From: Cordylochernes scorpioides
Lineage: Eukaryota; Arthropoda; Arachnida; Pseudoscorpiones; Chernetidae
Length of the DNA: 64,000 nucleotides
NCBI GenBank assembly: GCA_030710605.1
Contig: CP092863.1
Coordinates: forward strand, 115,076,680-115,140,679
Reading direction: 5' to 3'
Translations under genes and position numbers: made by a program
In this document: positions 58,200 through 64,000 of the stretch, one piece after another
Layout of the letters: the number at the start of each line of letters is the position of its first letter
Numbering within the stretch: position 1 is the first letter of the stretch
The notes under the pieces: generated by a model
Databases searched by the model: none
What the model was told of the DNA's origin: nothing
The model's input: only the letters and a program-made list of their open reading frames with translations

Positions 58200-58590
58200 C
58201 ACATATATTATCGAATAATATCTACAGACCTTACTACAATGACAAAGGTTTATCATTTTATCATTGCAGTAAAGACTGTACAGATATTGGTCGAAAATAC
58301 TTATGTCCATAATCAAAGCTTATGTCCATAGTTCATCTAAAATACCCATTCCAAGAGTCTAGCATCAGTATCACTAAAAAAGGAAGATCGAAAAATGCAA
58401 TATAGCAGCGGTATGGTAGATTAAACTGGCGTACCCGCTGGGAGGGTTCACCACTGATGAGCCAGGCCCTCCCTTTAATTTTTCCATTGCAGTAAGGGCA
58501 GTAGAAATTGTTTAATTTCAAAAAGAATTTTACGGGTCTAAAATAGTTTCTAATTTTCATAACAGATGGCGCGCTAATGCATCATGATAA
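58200..58590. repeat. Fold-back family B copies
   Basis: A small fragment at 58205-58290 (CTACAGACCTTACTACAATG and inverse) is followed by a fuller copy 58390-58585 with CGCTGGGAGGGTTCACCACT, GAGCCAGGCCCTCCC and end AGATGGCGCGCTAATGCATC. Confidence 0.65.
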
Positions 58591-58697
58591 TATATGTAAA
58601 TAGACAATTTAAACAATTTTATTGATTCTTTTAATCAAATTTTACAAAGGTGGAAAAATAAAAGAGTAAAAGGGCATATAAAATGTAAGGGAATATA

Positions 58698-59983
58698 TTG
58701 GGAGTACAAATAAGTTTTGAGGGATTTGCAAAAGAAGCCACAACAAATATTATATAAATAGCATCGGACCTTGTGTAAGGTTTCATGTTAAGGCTTCATC
58801 ATTTCCCCAAAAAAATCAGAAGGAGTCTTTCCACTCAAGTGTAAGGAACTTATTTTTTGGTGCTCTAACCATGTCAACCTTTTTGCCAACAAACACAATT
58901 TGCGGGAAGCGCTGCTTTTTTTTTTTTATTTGAAGAAAAGTGCAACTGATGGACATCGATTGCTGTGTGAGCATATGGTAAACATGCTCTTTCAATAAAA
59001 TCATGTGAGTACTGGGTTCGGCGTTTCAAAAGTGGCGATTTTGACCCCAAAGACGAAGAACGCGGAGGGAGGCCAATAAAGTTCGAAGACGCTGAGTTGG
59101 AGGCTTTATTGGACGAAGATTCAAGCCAAACTCAAGAGGAGCTCGCTGAAGCCTTGGGAGTGACTCAACAAGCGATTTCGAACCGTCTCAAGGTCATGGG
59201 TATGGTGCAAAAACAAGGAAATTGGGTTCCATATGAACTCAAGCCAGGAAACATCGAGCGCCGTATTTGCACGTGCGAACTACTGCTCAAAAGACAAAAT
59301 CGGAAGGGTTTTTTTGCATCGAATCGTGACGGGGGACGAAAAGTGGATTCACTACGACAACCCAAAGCGCAGAAAATCTTCGGTTAAGCCCGGTCATGCA
59401 TCAACTTCAACGGCCAAACCGAATATTCATGGCAAGAAGCTAATGCTGTGCATCTGGTGGGATCAGCTCGGAGTGATCTACTATGAGCTACTTCAGCCTA
59501 ACGAAACCATCACTGGAGAACGTTACCAACAACAATTAATGCGATTAAGCCGAGCATTGAAGATTAAACGCCCACTATATGCCAAAAGACATGACAGGGT
59601 GATCTATCAGCACGACAACGCTCGGCCACATGTTGCAAAAGTTGTCAAGGAGACTTTGGAAGCGCTTCAATGGGATATCCTACCCCACCCGCTGTATTCA
59701 CCAGACATTGCTCCTTCAGACTACCACATGTTCCGTTCGATGACACATGGCCTGGCCGAGCAGCACTTCACTTCTTACGAAGAGGCGAAAAATTGGGTCA
59801 ATGTTTGGATCGCCTCAAAAGACGAGGAATTTTTTCGACACGGATTCCGTATGCTGCCTGAAAGATGGGAAAAAGTCGTAGCTAAAGATGGACAATACTT
59901 TGAATGAAATATATTGTACTGATTTCTCTGAATAAAGCTTCGAATTTATAAAAAAATCCCTCAAAACTTATTTGTACTCCTAA
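58698..59983 (+). mobile_element. Mariner element, full length
   Basis: 1,286 bp, the usual mariner size. Inverted ends TTGGGAGTACAAATAAGTTT and TTAGGAGTACAAATAAGTTT are flanked by TA (58696-58697 and 59984-59985). The transposase is damaged. Confidence 0.92.
58940..59907 (+). pseudogene. Mariner transposase with frameshifts
   Basis: The N-terminus near 58940-59005 is scrambled by frameshifts. From about 59008 the frame reads WVRRFKSGDFDPKDEERGGR and the second helix-turn-helix (LAEALGVTQQAISNRLKVM). A one-base indel in a T7 run at 59308-59314 shifts the reading into the frame that ends at 59907. That frame has the catalytic Asp of VTGDEKWI, the Asp of YQHDNARPH and the final Asp of SPDIAPSD, with 34 residues between the last two, the mariner DD34D signature. 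The catalytic residues are intact and only the reading frame is broken. Confidence 0.9.
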
Positions 59984-60006
59984 TATATAGTTGTGTACAA
60001 ATGTCT

Positions 60007-60324
60007 TCAGCAAGGAAGGCTTCCCCACCTTGAGAGAGTCCTCCTCCAGACAAGGTCTTCTTGTACACTCCTCAGTTCCGCGCCGAGGAAGTACCTATAG
60101 ATGTGTGTCTTGGCAGACGCCAGGATGGTGTCATCGTCTAAGCTATGCCCGAAGACACAGCCCTGCAGGTCAGAGGGGATGATGGTAAAAGCCTCCCGGA
60201 TGAAAGGCCTGATGTAGCGGCAGGACCAGTACCGGTGAACCAGCGACAGGTCGCCGGACCCACAGGCGATGCAAGACTGTTGTGCCGATTCTGGATGGGG
60301 CAGGGCATGCAGTATAGAAAACAT
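60007..60324 (-). pseudogene. LINE ORF2 C-terminal fragment
   Basis: Encodes a Cys/His knuckle (CIACGSGDLSLVHRYWSC) followed by RYIRPFIREAF, the zinc-binding C-terminus of non-LTR ORF2 proteins. Reverse transcriptase is absent, and the first Met is not native. Composition is much GC-richer than the surroundings. Confidence 0.55.
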
Positions 60325-60492
60325 ATTTCCAAAATAACTATTGTCACAGATTTTATTAAAGTGTGAAATATTGTCTTAAACACAAGGCAATAAATTCAAG
60401 ATTAGGATCTGACATGGTAGAAGAGATATAGCCACGTTTGAAGTGTAAAAGGGAGATCAAGAGGAACGTGGTGAGTTTCTTTATTGAGCGGT

Positions 60493-60531
60493 ACACAAGC
60501 TTTCGGACGTCACCCGTCCTTCATCAGGTGT
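60493..60531 (-). ncRNA. Hammerhead ribozyme of PLE-2
   Basis: Minus strand: CTGATGA (60521-60527), one A, stem II GGAC/GTCC (60516-60519 and 60505-60508), GAAA (60501-60504), GCTT (60497-60500). Stem I pairs ACAC (60528-60531) with GTGT (60493-60496). The core is canonical, with CUU as the cleavage triplet and a palindromic AGCU closing stem III. Confidence 0.8.
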
Positions 60532-60810
60532 TGACATGAATAAGAAGGAGATGCTATATTTATAAGCGACAGTTTAAAAATATTAAAAACAATCTGATGC
60601 ACGCCCGCGAGAGCACATGTTAATAACAAAAAATATAAAAAATTGTTTTCAATTTTACTGTGTATAAATATCAGCCCGTTGAAAATCTGCATACCTAAGA
60701 CGAAGTGAGAAAGGCGGACAACGAGAGGCGAAGACAAAAGCAAGAAAAAACAAAAATAAAAATAAAAAAATAAAAATAGAAAATCAGCGGAATAAAGATA
60801 AAGTTAAAAG

Positions 60811-61115
60811 TTACGAAGAAGGTGTATCTGAGGTAGAATAAAAAACAGAATATTGGGGCGGGAGGTCAATCTTTCTGTTGAGGCTGGGGGTAGTATTAGA
60901 AACAAGGGCCTCAAGAACTAAGCGTTGGTATTTGTTTGCTATATCGCTATAAACGGGGGTTGTATTGTCGAGATTGAAGGAATGTCCGGACTCGGCGATA
61001 TGTTGGTATATGAGCGATTTTTTGTCTTTCGAGCGGATGTTACGGGCGTGTTCACTGGCTCTGATGGCGATTGTTCGGCCTGTTTCTCCAATGTAGTGTA
61101 AATCACAATAGATAT
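60811..61115 (-). pseudogene. GIY-YIG endonuclease domain of PLE-2, truncated
   Basis: Begins at the break with LHYIGETGRTIAIR, then SEHARNI and YQHIAESGHSF, and stops at 60811. The first Tyr block of the domain and all the reverse transcriptase are missing. Upstream codons in the same frame belong to the inserted family B element and give a false start. Confidence 0.85.
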
Positions 61116-61118
61116 CTA

Positions 61119-61330
61119 TCAAGCACGAATGTTTCTTATACAAGTAAAAAAATAAACTTTCTACTGTCCTTGCTGCAATGAGAAATTCTCCACTGATGAG
61201 CCAAGCCCTCAGAATATATATTCTCATTGCAGTAAGGACAGTAGACAATTGTTTAAAATCAAAAAGAATCATACGCGTCAAAAATAGTTCATATTTCTTA
61301 TGACAGATGGCGCGCTAATGCATCGTATTA
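61119..61330. repeat. Fold-back family B copy
   Basis: CACGAATGTTTCTTATACAA, TCTACTGTCCTTGCTGCAATG, CACTGATGAGCCAAGCCCTC, inverse CATTGCAGTAAGGACAGTAG and end AGATGGCGCGCTAATGCATC. Confidence 0.7.
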
Positions 61331-61356
61331 TATATTGAGTTATAAATACACACACA

Positions 61357-61500
61357 GGTTTATTAAGACCACAGGTCTTATACAGATTCAACACAGGAAG
61401 GAAGCATAGATAGAGCTCCTATACTCCAGGCAGCACAGAACCCAACAACAGCCTCCAGGTCCGACACAGTGGCCACACCGTACATAGGTTAACGTATCAC
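61357..61500 (-). repeat. LINE 3' tail, family L1
   Basis: TTTATTAAGACCACAGGTCT, GGAAGCATAGATAGAGCTCC and CAGCCTCCAGGTCCGACACA. Confidence 0.75.
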
Positions 61501-61647
61501 TGAAAAGACGAGTGTGGAATCAGCCGTGTTCTAGTCTTCACTTTCCTCATCCAAATGGACCAGGACATTCGGCGATTTCTATTAATCTCCTCCGAACTGT
61601 GACTGCGGCCTTGTAAGTTATAAAATACCATCATATATGTTTATATA

Positions 61648-61835
61648 TAAAGGTGTACCTGGATCTGTAAAGAAAAAAAAAATCTCAAAATATTTCGAGA
61701 GATTGCTCCCTCTTTATCAATTTTTTTTTTTGAGAATTTTTGAGAAAAAAAAAATGTTTTTTTTTTTTTTTTTACAGATCCAGGTATGCCTTTATATATA
61801 AACTTAATTGATGGATCGCCTTTTGACTCAAACTA
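61648..61835. mobile_element. Fold-back family F, longer copy with hammerhead-like motif
   Basis: Arms GTACCTGGATCTGTAAAG and inverse, plus the right tail ATGGATCGCCTTTTGACTC. On the minus strand 61684-61720 reads TTGATAA (61714-61720), A, GAGG/TCTC stem, GAAA (61693-61696), TATT: the U3-A8 core again. A degraded relative (TTGATGA core, UAAA in place of GAAA) is at about 49018-49062. Confidence 0.65.
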
Positions 61836-61949
61836 AATTTAGCTAAATTTGCATACCAACCCTTTGTGCATATATCAATTGTGTTGATATATTTTTTATA
61901 TTTTCATCTAACTAACTTGCATACTAATTCTGTACATATTTCAAATATC

Positions 61950-62040
61950 TTTCTTTTCTTTTCTTTCAAATTTTTTGTTTATCTTTAAAGTGTAAGTGTC
62001 CTATGGGGACATAGCGCTTTAAGTCGAAATAAAGAACAGG
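61950..62040 (+). repeat. LINE 3' tail, L2-like
   Basis: Hairpin TGTCCTATGGGGACA then TAGCGCTTTAAGTCGAAATAAAG resembles the L2 tail with a different stem sequence. Confidence 0.55.
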
Positions 62041-62231
62041 CTATGGTATATGCCAGGACAAATCTATGGATCTTTTGATACCTTTGAGTTTCTTAGTGAG
62101 TAAAGTTTCCAGCACAATGCGCGCCTGGTTTATTTATACTTATTAAAGGGTTCACTACGATATTGTGACGAAGAAATAATTTATTATTCAATTTAATTAT
62201 TCAATGAAAATATTTGGAAACAGAATTATTA

Positions 62232-62532
62232 ATATGAAAAAAGGCATCTCCATATCGTGCAACTGAAAGTTGCTGATGGCTTGCGCCATCTATCGGAATA
62301 AATATCAACTATTCTCGTTGATTTTTAATTATTCCAGAATTGGCCAAATACTATTAATCAATAATAGGTATTTGGCCAATTCTGGAATAATTAAAAATCA
62401 ACGAGAATAGTTGATATTTATTCCGATAGATGGCGCAAGCCATCAGCAACTTTCAGTTGCACGATAAGGAGATGCCTTTTTTCATATTTATGCACCTTAT
62501 CCCAGTACAATATCACATTTGTACTATTTTTT
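62232..62532. mobile_element. Fold-back family C, complete inverted pair
   Basis: CAGAATTATTA (62221-62231) and CAGATTTATTA (62533-62543) flank it, one mismatch. The arms are nearly perfect and meet at ATTGGCCAAATACTATT...GGTATTTGGCCAAT. A tail on the right only contains CACCTTATCCCAGTACAATA. Confidence 0.75.
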
Positions 62533-62549
62533 CAGATTTATTATTTGTA

Positions 62550-63180
62550 AAATCATCATTTAGTTACCTAGCTTGCTTGCTCGATATTCCCTAGCTGTAG
62601 ATAGTTTTGTTGAGTTGTTAATATTTGTCGACTGGTCGTGGTGACATCATCAATAAATACTTTCACATCTTCAGATATACAAAGACTTGATTTCTACGCT
62701 ACAATATATAAAGTAAGAAACATAAATTTCTAAATGATTATCATCAAAAAAACGTATAGATGGAGAAATATGGTAATGTAAAATTGCGGGCGAGGCTTTT
62801 CTCTTCCCAGTTTTGCTAGCCGTTTAGTGAAAAAAATCAATATTCTCTGATGGCTGTTAACAAATTGGATGTCCCACAAGCCGTGAACTTCTTCTGCTTC
62901 TTCTTTCCTTATGTGGATATATACGGTCATCTTGGTGCTCGAATTGGTTCTGTTCTTAATAAACATCACATTCAGATGGTTTTTTTTTTGCTTTTCCCTG
63001 CATCCTAAGGTAGTCATCCTTTTCTTAGAACAAATTTGTTTACATAGATAAAGAGGAAAGAATTTTGTATAATAATCCTCTAATTCGCTAAGAAAAGTTC
63101 TAATTATGTGAATATTTACCCGCATATATATATATATGTCATAATATTACTCTTCCAGGAATAATAAAGTAAACCTAGAG
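62550..63180. other. No supported gene
   Basis: A polyadenylation-like AATAAATAC lies at about 62653. A 131-codon open frame on the minus strand (62730-63125) has no recognisable domain and AT-driven composition, so I leave it out. Confidence 0.4.
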
Positions 63181-63590
63181 TCAGCCCAGAGAGAAACAGC
63201 AGCTAAAGTCCAGTCATTTGAGACACCAGCGACATTCCATGGGGTGACCACAGGGGCGTTATTTGGAACCTCAGGACTAATTAAGACAGTTGAGGATTTT
63301 TTGTGTGCGATACGAACGGGCGGCCGCTCAGCGGCGGGCAGGCCGGCTGTCCCCCTATCTCTCTCTCTCTGGTTGTCTGGGATTCCTCTACCAAATTGTG
63401 GTGTGCTTATTTCTCTTTCCCCACCTTATTATTTTATTATTGCCACATATATATATATATTATGCTCTAGTTTCTTGGATAGTAGCCTGTTGAAGGAGGT
63501 CATAGTCCGAAAGCTTGCCGATTATACAGCACTAATAAAAGAAACTCGTCTCCGTTAAACTTTTATTCCTTCTTCAAGATCACATTCTCA
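63181..63590 (+). mobile_element. Penelope-type 3' end with hammerhead-like motif
   Basis: At 63487-63520: CTGTTGA, A, GGA/TCC stem, GAAA (63509-63512), GCTT, followed by AATAAAAG at about 63533. It is the same module as the other PLE ends, with U at position 6. Upstream 63300-63380 is GC-rich and non-coding. Confidence 0.5.
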
Positions 63591-63607
63591 ACAACAAATT
63601 GAATATA

Positions 63608-63787
63608 GTAAAAGAAAAAGGTATCTCCTTATCGTGCGACTGAAATTTGCTGATTGGCTTGCGCCATCTATCGGAATAAATATCAAACGCAAGCCATCAG
63701 AAACTTTCGGTTCCTAAATAAGGAGATGTTCTTTTTCTTAATTTATGAACCTTATCCCAGTACAAAATCAAATTTGTACTTTTTTTT
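63608..63787. mobile_element. Fold-back family C, deleted centre
   Basis: CAAATTGAATATA (63595-63607) and CAAATTTAATATA (63788-63800) flank it, one mismatch. Short arms, with the tail GAACCTTATCCCAGTACAAA on the right only. Confidence 0.7.
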
Positions 63788-63813
63788 TCAAATTTAATAT
63801 AATGTCTCATCTA

Positions 63814-64000
63814 TATACTCATGGACAAAACTTAAGGAAATGGAAAGTCTTTGATGTCGTCGGTTGTCGATTTTTTTTTTTTGGGGAGGGAGACAGAGGC
63901 AATTTTGTTCACACTTGGTTATCTCGTGTATCTTCAATAAAGATCATTGTAATATATTTCAGAGTTATTGTCTGAATCCCGATATATACATGGTAAAATA
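63814..64000. repeat. MITE family A, cut by the window end
   Basis: TACTCATGGACAAAACTTAA through TGGTTATCTCGTG and TTATTGTCTGAATCCCGATA. Confidence 0.8.

Larger units (their letters stand above)
60420..61118 (-). mobile_element. Penelope-like element fragment (PLE-2): endonuclease 3' part and hammerhead end
   Basis: Truncated on the 5' side at the junction with a family B element near 61119. It contains the GIY-YIG domain, a 3' UTR and a hammerhead at 60493-60531. Confidence 0.8.

Noticed and set aside
60811..61281. 156-codon endonuclease frame starting at 61281
   Set aside because: The first ~55 codons come from a family B element adjacent to the truncated endonuclease, so the fusion is not a native protein.
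62730..63125. Minus-strand 131-codon open frame
   Set aside because: No domain, AT-driven composition and no splice or promoter context. It lies next to PLE debris, but nothing ties it to a known TE protein.

Overview
The window is animal genomic DNA, very AT-rich and intron/intergenic in character. I find no complete host protein gene. The GIY-YIG Penelope-like elements (PLEs), piggyBac, Tc1, two mariners, a Ty3/gypsy element, Helitron ends, a tRNA-derived SINE and TATA/TCAGT promoters fit an arthropod, perhaps a chelicerate. That assignment is inference and weak. Two runs of 100 N (34740-34839 and 56865-56964) are assembly gaps.

Layout. 1-1020: promoter-like signals on both strands. 2663-6534: a piggyBac element flanked by TTAA and split by a nested Tc1 element. 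8.5-10.5 kb: TG-rich low complexity and a MITE cluster. 11311-16496: an intact, apparently very young Ty3/gypsy element with identical 340-bp LTRs, gag, pol and an ATAT target duplication. 16.5-17.7 kb: tandem Helitron ends and a tRNA-Gly(GCC)-like sequence. 19.0-20.8 kb: a 5'-truncated LINE. 20.8-26.2 kb: fold-back elements, a solo LTR, a short Helitron and two tandem arrays. 28112-34221: a large non-coding element with 890-897 bp direct repeats that looks like a non-autonomous LTR element. 34.8-38.1 kb: a tandem plus inverted PLE. 38.2-49.4 kb: a dense mosaic of LINE tails, SINEs, MITEs and fold-backs. 49.4-54.4 kb: a TE-poor stretch, probably host intron or intergenic, with one GC-rich open-frame island. 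54.4-64 kb: a MITE-derived minisatellite, MITE tandem arrays, a mariner, LINE and PLE fragments.

The main discovery is a set of fold-back elements from several families. They share one architecture: head-to-head inverted arms, an extra 20-60 nt tail on one side only, and target duplications of 11-13 bp that I could read directly, in three cases against an uninterrupted relative or predicted target. Several carry hammerhead-ribozyme-like cores (CUGANGA, stem II, GAAA, a short palindromic stem III) next to the centre, as known for PLEs. Beside canonical cores there are two recurrent variants: CUGUNGA, with U in place of A6, and UUGAUAA, where C3 and G8, which pair in the folded ribozyme, are both changed to give U3-A8.

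A second theme is that terminal parts of DNA transposons have been amplified into tandem arrays. This happened at three loci of one MITE family and once in a pogo-like MITE.
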